Counted from the stretch's first letter, positions 16,619-25,658 are shown. The stretch: DNA of 64,000 nt from Massilia sp. ZL223 (GCF_018119395.1 NZ_JAGPWD010000028.1:1-64000); one strand, 5' to 3'. Notes: generated from the sequence alone by a model not told the origin. Translations and numbers: made by a program.

Positions 16619-18205
16619 TCAGGGCCGTTCGGCCGCCAGCAGCAGCAGCAGCCGTTCCAGGTCGATCGGCTTGGTCAGGTGGTGATCGAATCCCGCGTCG
16701 AAGGCCAGCTCCCGGTCTTTCTGCTGTCCCCAGCCGGTGGCGGCAATCAGCGTGACGCGCTGCAGGCCGGACAAGGCCCTCAGCCGGCGAGCCAGCTCGT
16801 AGCCGGTCATGTCGGGCAGGCCGATATCGAGCAGCGCCACTTGCGGCGCGAATGCGGGCGCCAGTTCCAGCGCGGCCGCCGCCGTGTGAACGATCCTGGT
16901 CTCGCAGCCGAACAGCTCCAGCGCCATGCCCAGCGTGTCGGCCGCATCCACGTTGTCGTCGACGATCAGGATGCGGACGGCGGCGGCGGCGGCGGGGCGG
17001 GCCGGCGCCACCTCCTCACCAGGATCCATGCCTGCATGGCAGGCGGCGCCCGCAGCCAGCGGCAGGGTGATGCTGAAGGTGCTGCCACGCCCGGGACCCT
17101 CGCTGTCGGCGCGCACGCTGCCGCCGTGCAGGGCGACGATGCCGCGCACCATGGCCAGGCCGATGCCCAATCCCCCTTTTGCGCGTTCGAGGGCGGGTTC
17201 CAGCTGGGAGAACATGTCGAACACGCTCGCCAGCGCGTCGGCAGGCAGGCCGATGCCGTTGTCGCGCACCCGGATCGTGGCGTGGCCGGGATCGCAATCG
17301 AGTTCCAGGTCGACCAGGCCGCCTTCGGGCGTGTACTTGGCCGCATTGGTGAGCAGGTTGATGATCACCTGGGCCAGCCGCGTCGCATCGCCGTCGACGA
17401 CCACGGGCGGCTGGGCCACGCGCAGCCGCAGGGTGTGGCGGGCGGCGTCCATGACCGGCGCCACATCGTGGGCGACGGCGTGCACCAGGGCGCTGAGTTC
17501 GACCGCCTCGCGGCGCAGCTGCATCCGCCCCTGGGTGATGCGCGAGATTTCCATGAGGTCGTCCACCAGGCGCGTGAGATGGCGCAGCTGGCGGTCGAAG
17601 GCCCGCAGCAGGCGCTCGTCGGCGCTGGCGCCGAACTTCAGCTTGAGGACGTCGAGTGCGCTGCGCATGGGCGCCAGTGGATTGCGCAGCTCGTGCGACA
17701 GGGTGGCCAGGAATTCGTCCTTGCGGCGGTCGAGCGCCGACAGGCGGGCATTCGCTTCCTGCAGCCGCGCCTCGGCGCCGCGCCGCGCTTCCAGCGCCGC
17801 CTCGGCGGCCTTGCGCGCCGCCAGCAGCTCGCGCTCGTAGGCGCGCCGGTCGACGGCCTTGAACAGCGCCCACTGGTCGAAGTGGAGGCCGCCTTCCTGG
17901 GAGCGCACGATGTTGATCAGCACCGGGAAGCGTTCGCCGGCGCGGTTGCGCAGGTCGACCTGGATCTCGGCCACCGAGCGCTGCACCTGCAGGATCGGCA
18001 GGCAGTGGGTGTGATGGAACAGGCGCGCGCCGACCGGCAGGAGGTCGAGCATGCGCAGCTTTCCTTCCAGCTCGCCTGGTTCGTAGCCGAGCCAGCACCG
18101 CGCCATGGTGTTGGCGCGCAGGATGAGGCCCGCCTGGTCGGTCAGCAGCAGGCCGCAGGCCGCATGCTCGAACAGGAAGTCGCCGGCGGGCAGGGCATCG
18201 GCCAC
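16619..18205 (-). CDS. PAS hybrid histidine kinase-response regulator, partner of an RsbQ-like hydrolase
   Basis: Cytoplasmic sensor kinase of 528 residues with no transmembrane segment. Domains in order: PAS (about 8-120), coiled coil (about 122-162), HisKA with phosphoacceptor H171 (LSHELRNPLAP), HATPase with N box INLLTNAAKYTPEGG, G1 DNGIGLP and G2 KGGLGIGL, then a receiver domain with D416/D417 and phosphoacceptor D460 (ALLDIGLPDMTGYE). The start is a GTG one base away from the stop of the upstream hydrolase, so translation is probably coupled. In Bacillus, RsbQ hydrolase works with the PAS phosphatase RsbP; here the PAS partner is a hybrid kinase. Its target is not in the window. Confidence 0.88.
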   Translation of the reverse strand: MADALPAGDFLFEHAACGLLLTDQAGLILRANTMARCWLGYEPGELEGKLRMLDLLPVGARLFHHTHCLPILQVQRSVAEIQVDLRNRAGERFPVLINIVRSQEGGLHFDQWALFKAVDRRAYERELLAARKAAEAALEARRGAEARLQEANARLSALDRRKDEFLATLSHELRNPLAPMRSALDVLKLKFGASADERLLRAFDRQLRHLTRLVDDLMEISRITQGRMQLRREAVELSALVHAVAHDVAPVMDAARHTLRLRVAQPPVVVDGDATRLAQVIINLLTNAAKYTPEGGLVDLELDCDPGHATIRVRDNGIGLPADALASVFDMFSQLEPALERAKGGLGIGLAMVRGIVALHGGSVRADSEGPGRGSTFSITLPLAAGAACHAGMDPGEEVAPARPAAAAAVRILIVDDNVDAADTLGMALELFGCETRIVHTAAAALELAPAFAPQVALLDIGLPDMTGYELARRLRALSGLQRVTLIAATGWGQQKDRELAFDAGFDHHLTKPIDLERLLLLLAAERP

Positions 18206-18206
18206 G

Positions 18207-19016
18207 TCAGCGCAAGGTCTGGGCCAGGAAGGCGTCGATCGCTTGCGAGCTCTCGGTCGGCGCGCTCAGGTGCGGGCAGTGCCCGATGTTCTCGATCACG
18301 TGCAGGGTGCTGGCCGGCAGGTGGCGGTGCAGGTAGTCGCCTACCGAGCGCGGGGCGATCAGGTCGTCGCTGCACTGCAGGATCAGCGCCGGCACGCGCG
18401 ACAGCGGCAGGTCCGCGCGGTGGTCGGACAGGAAGGTGACGCGGGCGAAGTGCTTGGCGATTTCCGGGTCGTTGCGGCAGAAGCTGTCGGTCAATTCCTG
18501 GCGCAGATCCGGACGTCCGGGGACGCCCATGATGGCGGGGGCCATGCTGCTCGACCAGCCGAGGTAGTTCGCTTCCATCGTCTCGAGCAGCTCGTCGATG
18601 TCCGCGCGGCTGAACCCGCCCACGTAGTCGCCGTCGTTGATGTAGCAGGGCGAGGGGCCGACCATGACCTGGGCCGCGAAGCGTTCCGGCGCCCTGATGG
18701 TGGCCAGCAGGCCGATCATGGTGCTGACCGAATGGCCGACGAAGACCACCGGGCCGGTGGCGCCACAGGCGTCGAGGATCTCCAGCACGTCGTCGGCATG
18801 GCCGTGCAGGCTGCCGTAGCGGGCGTGGTCGTAGGCGCGCAGGTCCGAGCCGCCGCTGCCGGTAAGATCGAAGGTAACGGTGCGGTAGCGGTCCGCGAAG
18901 GCCGGGGCCATGAAGCGCCACATGGTCTGGTCGCAGCCAAAACCATGCGCGAACATCATCGTTGCCGCGCCGTCGCCCGTGACGCGCACATTGTTTCTGG
19001 TAATGATGGACATCAT
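18207..19016 (-). CDS. RsbQ-like alpha/beta hydrolase, copy 1
   Basis: Alpha/beta hydrolase of 269 residues very like Bacillus RsbQ, the hydrolase that activates RsbP in energy stress, and related in fold to the plant receptors KAI2/D14. Catalytic triad: S96 (GHSVS), D218 (CSDDLIAP) and H246 (GHCPHLS). The MVGPSPCYINDGDYVGGF and NYLGW segments are the RsbQ lid region. It lies directly before the PAS hybrid kinase with one base between the genes, so the two should act together. A hydrophobic small-molecule substrate or ligand is expected from the family; its identity is unknown. Confidence 0.88.
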   Translation of the reverse strand: MMSIITRNNVRVTGDGAATMMFAHGFGCDQTMWRFMAPAFADRYRTVTFDLTGSGGSDLRAYDHARYGSLHGHADDVLEILDACGATGPVVFVGHSVSTMIGLLATIRAPERFAAQVMVGPSPCYINDGDYVGGFSRADIDELLETMEANYLGWSSSMAPAIMGVPGRPDLRQELTDSFCRNDPEIAKHFARVTFLSDHRADLPLSRVPALILQCSDDLIAPRSVGDYLHRHLPASTLHVIENIGHCPHLSAPTESSQAIDAFLAQTLR

Positions 19017-19126
19017 ACTCTCGGTCGAAGGAGCGAAGGCCCGCTCATCAACTGTGGATTATATCTTTTTTACAATTTACGATGCCATCTGTTTCAACCG
19101 TGCGCCCTATGCGTATGGGATAGCGG

Positions 19127-19930
19127 TCAGCGCAGGACGCCGGCCAGGTAGGCGTCGATCTCGCGCACGCAGGCCCCCGGCGCGCTCATGTGCGCGCAAT
19201 GGCCGATGTTTTCGATCATGCGCAGGCTGGCGCGCGGCAGCTGCCGCTGCAGGAACTCGCCGGCCGTGCGCGGCGCGATCAGGTCGTCCGTGCACTGGAG
19301 GATGAGGGCCGGCGTGTTCGACGCGCACACCTCGTCGCGCAGGTCGGACAGGAAGGTCACGCGCGCGAAGTGGCGCGCGATGTCGGGATTGCTGCGGCAG
19401 AAGCTGTCGGTCAGCTCCTTGCCCAGCTTGGGCTGGTTGGGCGCGCCCATAATCAGCGGCGCCATCGCCGTCGACCACTCCAGGTAGTTCTCTTCCATCC
19501 TGGCGAGCAGTTCCTCGAGGTCGCGCCTGGCGAAGCCGCCCAGGTAATAGCCGTCGTTGAGGTAGCAGGCCGAAGGGCCGATCATGACCTGGGCCGCGAA
19601 GCGCTCGGGCGCCTTGATGGTGGCCAGCATGCCGATCATGGCGCTCACCGAATGGCCGACGAAGACCACCGGCCCCTTGCCGAACTCGTCGACGATCTCG
19701 ACCAGGTCGTCGGCGTAGCCGTGCAGGCTGCCGTATTTGCCGCGGTCGTAGGCGGCGTGATCGGACTGGCCGCTGCCGACCAGGTCGAACAGCACGGTGC
19801 GGTAGCGCGTCGCGTAGTAGGGCGCCAGGAAGCGCCACATGTTCTGGTCGCAGCCGAAGCCATGCGCGAACACCAGGGTGGCGTCGCCGCCGCCGACGAT
19901 ATGGACGTTGTTGCGTCGCTGGACACTCAT
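19127..19930 (-). CDS. RsbQ-like alpha/beta hydrolase, copy 2
   Basis: Tandem paralogue (267 residues) of the neighbouring hydrolase, with the same triad: S94 (GHSVS), D216 (CTDDLIAP) and H244 (GHCAHMS). The lid region differs (IGPSACYLNDGYYLGGF), which could change ligand choice. It is separated from copy 1 by 110 bp that include an AT-rich patch, so copy 1 may have its own promoter. Both copies retain all catalytic residues, so neither looks decayed. Only copy 1 abuts the kinase. Confidence 0.88.
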   Translation of the reverse strand: MSVQRRNNVHIVGGGDATLVFAHGFGCDQNMWRFLAPYYATRYRTVLFDLVGSGQSDHAAYDRGKYGSLHGYADDLVEIVDEFGKGPVVFVGHSVSAMIGMLATIKAPERFAAQVMIGPSACYLNDGYYLGGFARRDLEELLARMEENYLEWSTAMAPLIMGAPNQPKLGKELTDSFCRSNPDIARHFARVTFLSDLRDEVCASNTPALILQCTDDLIAPRTAGEFLQRQLPRASLRMIENIGHCAHMSAPGACVREIDAYLAGVLR

Positions 19931-19951
19931 GCCGGTTTCCCCAATGCCTCG

Positions 19952-21322
19952 TCAATCCTGGTCGTCATCGCCGTCGCCGCGTTCCAGTCTTGGAAATACT
20001 TTGACCAGCAGGATGCGCGGCCCGTTCATCTTTTTCACCACCACGTCGAAGCGCGGGAATTCGATGCGCTGGCCCTGCTTGGGAATATCGCCCAGCTTGG
20101 CCATCAAGAGGCCGCCGACCGATTCCACGTCGTCCAGGCCCATCTCTTCGTTGTCGATATCGATGCCGAGCACGCGCTCGAGCGAGAAGATCGGCAGGCT
20201 GGCCTTGCCGATGTAGGTGCCGTCGGCCTGCTTGAGCCAGTCGTTCTCGTTGAGGCGGAATTCGTCGCGGATCTCGCCCACCATCGCGCCCAGCAGGTTG
20301 TCGAGGGTGATGAAGCCGACCGGGCGCTTGCCCTTTTCGCCGATCAGGGCGAAGTGCGGGGCGCCGCTGCGGAAGCGCCGGAAGATGTCCTGGGCCGGGG
20401 TGCGCGCCGAGATCGTCTCGACCGGGCGCAGGAACTGGGTCAGGTCGGTGATCGCGCGCCCGGCCTGCAAGGCGAAGAACAGGTCCTTCAGGTGGATCAC
20501 GCCCAGCACTTCCTCGCCGTCCTGGTCGAAATAGGGATAGCGCGAGAAGCGGTTGCGGCGCACCGTCTCCAGGTTCTGCTCCAGGCCGCGGCTGGCGTAC
20601 AGCGCGCTCACCTCGTTAATCGGGCGCATCAGGTCCGACACCGCCAGCTGGCTGAAGTCGAGCGATTGCGCCAGGATGTTGCGCTCGTCGTGGGTAAACT
20701 TGCCGTCCGAGCCGCCCTTGCTTTCGCCCGCGCTGGTGCTGGTGTTGGTGCGCAGAATGAGCTTGAGTTCGTCGGTCGAGTAATGGGTGTCGTGGCTGCC
20801 GGCGCCGGCCAGGCCGGCCAGGCGCAGCACCGTGTTGGCGCTGGCGTTGAGCAGCCAGATCGCCGGATACATCGACCAGTAGAAGGCGTACAGCGGCAGG
20901 GCGCACCACAGCGCCACCGATTCCGGTACGCGGATCGCCAGCGTTTTCGGCGCCAGCTCGCCCACCACGATGTGCAGGAAGGAGATCACCGAGAAGGCGA
21001 TGATGAAGGACACGCCATGGATCACTTCGGGCGAGGTGACGCCGGCCAGGGCGAACAGCGGTTCGAGCAGCCTGGCGAAGGCCGGCTCGCCGACCCAGCC
21101 CAGGCCCAGGGAGGCGAGGGTGATGCCCAGCTGGCAAGCCGACAGGTAGGCGTCGAGCTGGCCGTGCACCTTGGCCAGGATGCGTCCGCGCAGCCCCGCC
21201 GTCTTGGCGATGGCCCGGACACGGGTCTTGCGCAACGTGACGATGCCGAATTCGGCCGCCACGAAGAAGCCGTTCAGCGCAACCAGGAAGAGCGCAAGAA
21301 CGACGAATAGAAAGTTTTCCAT
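19952..21322 (-). CDS. Hemolysin-like CNNM/CorC transporter family protein (DUF21-CBS-CorC)
   Basis: Membrane protein of 456 residues. The DUF21 domain with about four helices (1-190) opens with NFLFVVLALFLVALNGFFVAAEFGIV, followed by two CBS domains (about 210-340) and a C-terminal CorC/HlyC domain. Members take part in magnesium or cobalt efflux and similar ion transport; the hemolysin label is historical. It lies 21 bases upstream of the RsbQ-like copy 2 and may be cotranscribed with it. Confidence 0.9.
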   Translation of the reverse strand: MENFLFVVLALFLVALNGFFVAAEFGIVTLRKTRVRAIAKTAGLRGRILAKVHGQLDAYLSACQLGITLASLGLGWVGEPAFARLLEPLFALAGVTSPEVIHGVSFIIAFSVISFLHIVVGELAPKTLAIRVPESVALWCALPLYAFYWSMYPAIWLLNASANTVLRLAGLAGAGSHDTHYSTDELKLILRTNTSTSAGESKGGSDGKFTHDERNILAQSLDFSQLAVSDLMRPINEVSALYASRGLEQNLETVRRNRFSRYPYFDQDGEEVLGVIHLKDLFFALQAGRAITDLTQFLRPVETISARTPAQDIFRRFRSGAPHFALIGEKGKRPVGFITLDNLLGAMVGEIRDEFRLNENDWLKQADGTYIGKASLPIFSLERVLGIDIDNEEMGLDDVESVGGLLMAKLGDIPKQGQRIEFPRFDVVVKKMNGPRILLVKVFPRLERGDGDDDQD

Positions 21323-21376
21323 AAAGTTGAAGAGTTAACAAAAGGCAAAGCCGCCACCATTGTACCGCTCAATCAC

Positions 21377-22285
21377 TCAACCGTTGGCCAGCGCGCCTTC
21401 GTGTACCGCGTTGAGGATGGCCTCGACCGCCGGATGCTTGATCTTGCGTTCGTTCGAGATCGCGTAGAAATGCTCGCGTACCTCGGGCACCCGGCCGACC
21501 AGGGCCGCGCCGAGCTGGATCTCGATCTGGGCGGCCGGCGCGGCCGGGGTAAAGAACAGGCCCAGCCCGCGCCGTCCGAAGGTGTTGAGCAGGGCGTTGT
21601 CCTCGAATTCGCCGGCCACGTCGGGGTGGATGCCATGGCGCTCGAACCAGGCGTCGATCTTGCCGCGCAATGCGGTGTCGCGGGTGGGCAGCAGGAAGGG
21701 AGCGCCGTGCAGCGAGCGCGGGAAGCCTTCGCGGTAGCTGTCGGCCAGGTGCGGGGCGCCGACCACGAACATCTCGCTTTCCGACAGCAGGTGGCTGAAC
21801 ACGCGCAGGGTGGTGCCGGTCGGCACCGCGCGGTCGGTTAGCACCACGTCGAGCTTGTGGAGCGCCAGGTCGCCGAGAAGCGCTTCATACTGGTCTTCGT
21901 AGCACACGAGCCTGACCTGTTTGTCGAGCTGGGTCGTGACTTCCAGCAACCGGTAGGCGGTGAACTTGGGCAGCGAATCCGAAATGCCCACCGTCAGGCG
22001 CAGGCGCGAGCTGCCGGATTCGTCCAGCGCTTCCTGCATCTGCTCGCCCAGCAGGAAGATCTGGTCCGCGTAGGACAGGACCAGGCGGCCCGCTTCGGTC
22101 AGGGTCAGCCGCCTGCCTTGCTGGGTGAACAAGGCCTTGCCGAAAGACTGTTCCAGCAGGGCCAGCTGGGTGCTGACGGTCTGGATGGCCAGGCCCAGGC
22201 GCTCGGCGGCGCGGGTGATGCTGCCTTCCTTGGCGACCACCCAGAAGTAGTGCAGGTGGCGGAAATTCGGGGGAGTGTTTTTCAT
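21377..22285 (-). CDS. nhaR: NhaR-like LysR transcriptional activator
   Basis: LysR-type regulator of 302 residues. The N-terminal sequence NFRHLHYFWVVAKEGSITRA followed by AERLGLAIQTVSTQL is characteristic of the NhaR group, which activates sodium/proton antiporter and some stress genes. HTH about 5-63, effector domain about 95-295. It is divergent from the DUF475 membrane protein with 108 bp between them, a usual layout for a LysR protein and its target, so that gene is a plausible target. No nhaA is visible. Confidence 0.8.
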   Translation of the reverse strand: MKNTPPNFRHLHYFWVVAKEGSITRAAERLGLAIQTVSTQLALLEQSFGKALFTQQGRRLTLTEAGRLVLSYADQIFLLGEQMQEALDESGSSRLRLTVGISDSLPKFTAYRLLEVTTQLDKQVRLVCYEDQYEALLGDLALHKLDVVLTDRAVPTGTTLRVFSHLLSESEMFVVGAPHLADSYREGFPRSLHGAPFLLPTRDTALRGKIDAWFERHGIHPDVAGEFEDNALLNTFGRRGLGLFFTPAAPAAQIEIQLGAALVGRVPEVREHFYAISNERKIKHPAVEAILNAVHEGALANG

Positions 22286-22393
22286 TTCTTCCGTTTTTTA
22301 GAAGTAACTCTTCGATTATCTTCGCTTTTCCATGATGTTGCAAAAGCCTACACTGCGTCCACATTAATTTTTATATTCAACGGGAGAAAACCA

Positions 22394-23461
22394 ATGAAGC
22401 ATTTCACAGGGTCATTTTTTGTGACCTTCGTCTGCCTCGCGCTCGCGGGCTGGTGGGGCTATGAACACAGCGGCCTGGCCGGCGCGATGACCGCGATCGG
22501 TGTCGCGGCCATCCTGTCGATCATGGAGGTCTCGCTGTCCTTCGACAACGCCGTGGTCAACGCCTCGGTGCTCAAGGGCTGGGACGAGTTCTGGCTCAAG
22601 CTGTTCCTGGGCCTGGGCATGATCATCGCCGTGTTCGGCATGCGCCTCGTGTTCCCGCTGGTGATCGTGGCCGTGGCCGCAGACCTGGGCATGATGGACG
22701 TGTGGAACCTGGCGCTGACGGATCCGAAATCGTTCTCGTCGCACCTGACCAACCACCACGCGGAAGTGGCGGCCTTCGGCGGCATGTTCCTGCTGCTGGT
22801 GTTCCTGAACTTCCTGCTGGATGACGAGAAGGAAGTCCACTGGCTGGGCCACTTCGAGCGCAAGCTGGGTTCGCTGGGCAAGGTGTCCTCGATCTCGGTG
22901 ATGATCGCGATCGCCGCGCTGCTGTTCAGCACGACCTACGTCGAAGAGGCGCAGAAGATGCTGGTCCTGATCGCCGGCATGTGGGGCATCCTGATCTACG
23001 TCGGCGTGGACATGATCTCCAGCCTGCTGGAGAAGGGCGAAGAAGGCGGCGGCGAAGTGGGCGACATGGTCAAGCGCGGCGGTATCGGCGGCTTCCTGTA
23101 CCTCGAAGTGCTGGATGCATCGTTCAGCTTCGACGGCGTGATCGGCGCCTTCGCGATCACCACCGACGTCGTGATCATCATGCTGGGCCTGGCGATCGGC
23201 GCGATGTTCGTGCGTTCGATGACCGTCTTCCTGGTCAAGAAGGGCACCCTGGACGAATTTGTCTACCTGGAGCACGGCGCCCACTACGCGATCGGTATCC
23301 TGGCCGTGATCATGCTGGCGAGTATGAAGTTCCACGTGCCCGAGCTGGTGACGGGCCTGACGGGTGTGGCCTTCATCGCCGCCTCGCTGTGGAGCTCGAT
23401 GCGCTACAAGAAGCAGCAGGCCGCGCTGGAAGCCAGCGGCGCAGAGAAACTGCCGGCCTAA
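22394..23461 (+). CDS. DUF475 TerC-like integral membrane protein
   Basis: Polytopic membrane protein of 355 residues, a TerC relative. The segment IMEVSLSFDNAVVNASVLKG near residue 50 and VLDASFSFDGVIGAFAITTD near residue 240 form an internal pair of the SFDN/SFDG type with membrane-embedded acidic residues, thought to bind or move metal ions (manganese or calcium) in the TerC family. It begins the TerC-TerD-type stress cluster running to 25512. The ATG is chosen because GGGAG lies upstream and the signal-like first helix begins there. Confidence 0.85.
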   Translation: MKHFTGSFFVTFVCLALAGWWGYEHSGLAGAMTAIGVAAILSIMEVSLSFDNAVVNASVLKGWDEFWLKLFLGLGMIIAVFGMRLVFPLVIVAVAADLGMMDVWNLALTDPKSFSSHLTNHHAEVAAFGGMFLLLVFLNFLLDDEKEVHWLGHFERKLGSLGKVSSISVMIAIAALLFSTTYVEEAQKMLVLIAGMWGILIYVGVDMISSLLEKGEEGGGEVGDMVKRGGIGGFLYLEVLDASFSFDGVIGAFAITTDVVIIMLGLAIGAMFVRSMTVFLVKKGTLDEFVYLEHGAHYAIGILAVIMLASMKFHVPELVTGLTGVAFIAASLWSSMRYKKQQAALEASGAEKLPA

Positions 23462-23469
23462 GCAACAAG

Positions 23470-23493
23470 CGCGCCGTCCTGCGGGACGGCGCG
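23470..23493 (+). other. Hairpin between DUF475 and terD
   Basis: Perfect 10-bp stem CGCGCCGTCC/GGACGGCGCG with a TGCG loop just after the DUF475 stop. No T run follows. It may be a weak terminator or processing site separating this gene from the terD group. Confidence 0.45.
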
Positions 23494-23581
23494 GCAAGAA
23501 CCCCGGCGAGCGGCAGAACACCAGCTCGCTGCGGTAGTACCCAGGTGTTCACATGTAGTCCTACTTTAGGAGATTCACATC

Positions 23582-24157
23582 ATGGCAATCAGTCTGCAAA
23601 AAGGCGGCAACGTCAACCTGTCGAAGGAAGCTCCTGGCCTGACCCAGCTGAAGGTCGGCCTCGGCTGGGACACGCGCGCCACCGATGGCGCAGCCTTCGA
23701 CCTCGACGGCGCCGTGTTTCTGCTGAACTCGTCCGGCAAGGTCCGCTCGGACAGCGATTTCATCTTCTATAACAACCTGAAATCAAGCGACGGTTCGGTC
23801 GTGCACTCCGGCGACAACCGCACCGGCGAAGGCGAAGGCGACGACGAAACCGTCTCGATCGATCTGACCAAGGTCCCGGCCGACGTCGACAAGGTGGTGC
23901 TCGGCGTGACCATCCACGACGCCGAGAGCCGCCGCCAGAACTTCGGCATGGTCGGCAAGGCCTTCATCCGCTGCGTCAACGCCGGCAACAACCAGGAAAT
24001 CGCCCGCTACGACCTGTCGGAAGACAGCTCGACCGAAGGCGCGATGATCTTCGGCGAGGTGTACCGCAACGGCGCCGACTGGAAGTTCCGCGCGATCGGC
24101 CAGGGCTTCGCCGGCGGCCTGGGGCCACTCGCCCGCAACTACGGCGTCAACGTTTAA
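23582..24157 (+). CDS. terD: TerD family stress protein, copy 1
   Basis: Cytoplasmic calcium-binding stress protein of 191 residues in the tellurite-resistance family. Family marks are the start [16 protein letters not shown], the GLGWDTR motif, [10 protein letters not shown], and the acidic calcium site [15 protein letters not shown] followed by DLTKVP. TerD proteins act with TerC-type membrane proteins in resistance to tellurite, phage and other stresses. AGGAG lies before the ATG. Confidence 0.92.
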   Translation: MAISLQKGGNVNLSKEAPGLTQLKVGLGWDTRATDGAAFDLDGAVFLLNSSGKVRSDSDFIFYNNLKSSDGSVVHSGDNRTGEGEGDDETVSIDLTKVPADVDKVVLGVTIHDAESRRQNFGMVGKAFIRCVNAGNNQEIARYDLSEDSSTEGAMIFGEVYRNGADWKFRAIGQGFAGGLGPLARNYGVNV

Positions 24158-24170
24158 TTCATTAACAGGC

Positions 24171-24192
24171 GGCGGCCTCGCGAGAGGCCGCC
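24171..24192 (+). other. Hairpin between terD and AIM24-type gene
   Basis: Perfect 9-bp stem GGCGGCCTC/GAGGCCGCC with a GCGA tetraloop, a stable GNRA-type loop, in the 54-bp spacer. It probably affects mRNA stability inside the operon rather than stopping transcription, as no T run follows. Confidence 0.45.
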
Positions 24193-24211
24193 TGAAGAAA
24201 GGAAGTCCACC

Positions 24212-24910
24212 ATGCCAGTATTTACCGTGACCGGGGATGTCGATCCCTTCCTGCACGTGTCGATGCGCCGCGGCGAGACCATCTACTGCGAATCCGACGC
24301 GATGGTGATGATGGAATCGACGCTCGACCTGAAGGGCAAGATGAAGGGTGGCCTGGGCAGCGCCCTGATGCGCACCTTCGCCAACGGCGAGTCCTTCTTC
24401 CAGCAGCACATCGAAGCCACGCGCGGCGATGGCGACTGCCTGCTGTCGCCGACCCTGCCGGGCGCCATGCAGATCGTCGACTGCGGCCCGAACCAGTACA
24501 TCATCAGCGACGGCGCCTTCGTCGCGGCCAGCAACGGCGTCGACCTGAAAGTGCGCACCCAGAACATCGGCAACGCCCTGTTCGCGCAGAGCGGCGGCTT
24601 CTTCGTGACCGAGACCACGGGCAGCGGCCAGGTGGTGGTGTCGGGCTTCGGCTCCATGTCCATGCTGGACGTCGAACCGGGCAAGGACGCCATCATCGAC
24701 AACGCCCATGTGGTGTGCTGGGACAGCACCTTGCGCTACGAGATCTCGATCACGACCGGCACCAGCGGCGGCTTCCTGGGCAACCTGATCAACAGCCAGA
24801 CCAGCGGCGAAGGCATGGTGCTGCGCTTCTCGGGCAAAGGCAAGGTCTACGTGTGCTCGCGCAACCGCAATGCCTTCAAGGCCTGGATGCAGCAGCCGCA
24901 GCGCGGCTAA
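24212..24910 (+). CDS. AIM24 / TIGR00266 family protein
   Basis: A 232-residue protein of the AIM24 (TIGR00266) family, a beta-helix-like fold of unknown function often next to terD genes. It shows the repeated short strands of the family, including GETIYCESDAMVMMESTLDL, GGGL/GSALMRTFANGESFF and the FSGKGKVYVCSRN ending. It has no signal peptide or transmembrane segment. It is flanked on both sides by terD genes, which supports a shared role in the stress cluster. Confidence 0.88.
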   Translation: MPVFTVTGDVDPFLHVSMRRGETIYCESDAMVMMESTLDLKGKMKGGLGSALMRTFANGESFFQQHIEATRGDGDCLLSPTLPGAMQIVDCGPNQYIISDGAFVAASNGVDLKVRTQNIGNALFAQSGGFFVTETTGSGQVVVSGFGSMSMLDVEPGKDAIIDNAHVVCWDSTLRYEISITTGTSGGFLGNLINSQTSGEGMVLRFSGKGKVYVCSRNRNAFKAWMQQPQRG

Positions 24911-24927
24911 CCAAGAAAGGATTCATC

Positions 24928-25512
24928 ATGGCAGTCAATTTGCAAAAGGGGCAGAAGATCTCGCTGGAGAAGGAAGCCGGCGGATCGCTGAACCGTGTGA
25001 CGATGGGACTGGGCTGGGACGTGGCCAAGTCGAAGGGCTTCTTCGGCTTCGGCGGCGGCAAGTCGGAAAGCGTCGACCTGGACGCCTCGTGCGTGCTGTT
25101 CGACGAATCCAACCGTCCGGTGGACGTGGTCTGGTTCCGCCAGCTCAAGAGCCGTGACGGCAGCATCAGCCACAGCGGCGACAACCGCACCGGTGCGGGC
25201 GATGGCGACGACGAGCAGATCGTGGTGGAGCTGAACCGCGTGCCGGAAAGCGTCAGGTCGCTGGTGTTCACCGTGAACAGCTTCACCGGCCAGAACTTCT
25301 CGACCGTCGAGAACGCGTACTGCCGCCTGGTCAACGCGGCGAACAATCAGGAAGTGGCGCGCTTCAACCTGTCCGTGCAGGGCTCGCACACGGCCCAGAT
25401 CATGGCCAAGCTGTATCGCCACAACGGCGAATGGAAGATGCATGCGATCGGCGAGAACGGCGTCGGCCGCACCTTCGACGACCTGATGCCGCAGATCGTG
25501 CCGCACCTGTAA
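24928..25512 (+). CDS. TerD family stress protein, copy 2
   Basis: Second TerD-domain protein (194 residues), start MAVNLQKGQKISLEKE. It differs from copy 1 by an insertion after GLGWDVAK (SKGFFGFGGGKSESVDLD), typical of a TerD subgroup. The acidic site [15 protein letters not shown] is kept. The ATG is preceded by AAAGGA at 17 bases from the AIM24 stop, so the two are cotranscribed. A strong terminator closes the cluster downstream. Confidence 0.9.
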   Translation: MAVNLQKGQKISLEKEAGGSLNRVTMGLGWDVAKSKGFFGFGGGKSESVDLDASCVLFDESNRPVDVVWFRQLKSRDGSISHSGDNRTGAGDGDDEQIVVELNRVPESVRSLVFTVNSFTGQNFSTVENAYCRLVNAANNQEVARFNLSVQGSHTAQIMAKLYRHNGEWKMHAIGENGVGRTFDDLMPQIVPHL

Positions 25513-25514
25513 AT

Positions 25515-25550
25515 CTTGTAGTTCCTGTAGTGCCTGTAGTACCTGTTGGT
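25515..25550 (+). repeat. Four-unit 9-bp tandem repeat
   Basis: Four imperfect copies of a CCTGTAGT-type 9-mer lie just after the terD stop. It is short and probably slippage-derived. Confidence 0.6.
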
Positions 25551-25584
25551 GTGTTTTTGCTTTTGTAAGTGTCTCCCGCCATTT

Positions 25585-25612
25585 GCCGGGGCTTCGAGCC
25601 CCGGCTTTTTTT
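25585..25612 (+). terminator. Intrinsic terminator after the Ter cluster
   Basis: 8-bp stem GCCGGGGC/GCCCCGGC with a TTCGA loop followed by seven T. A classic rho-independent terminator for the upstream operon. Confidence 0.85.
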
Positions 25613-25658
25613 CGCCTGTCATTCGCAGGTCCCGGCGGTGGGGCCCTGGCGGCGAAGT

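Noticed and set aside
19190-21310. 706-codon plus-strand frame across an RsbQ-like gene and the CorC-type gene
   Set aside because: Antisense shadow spanning two well-supported genes.
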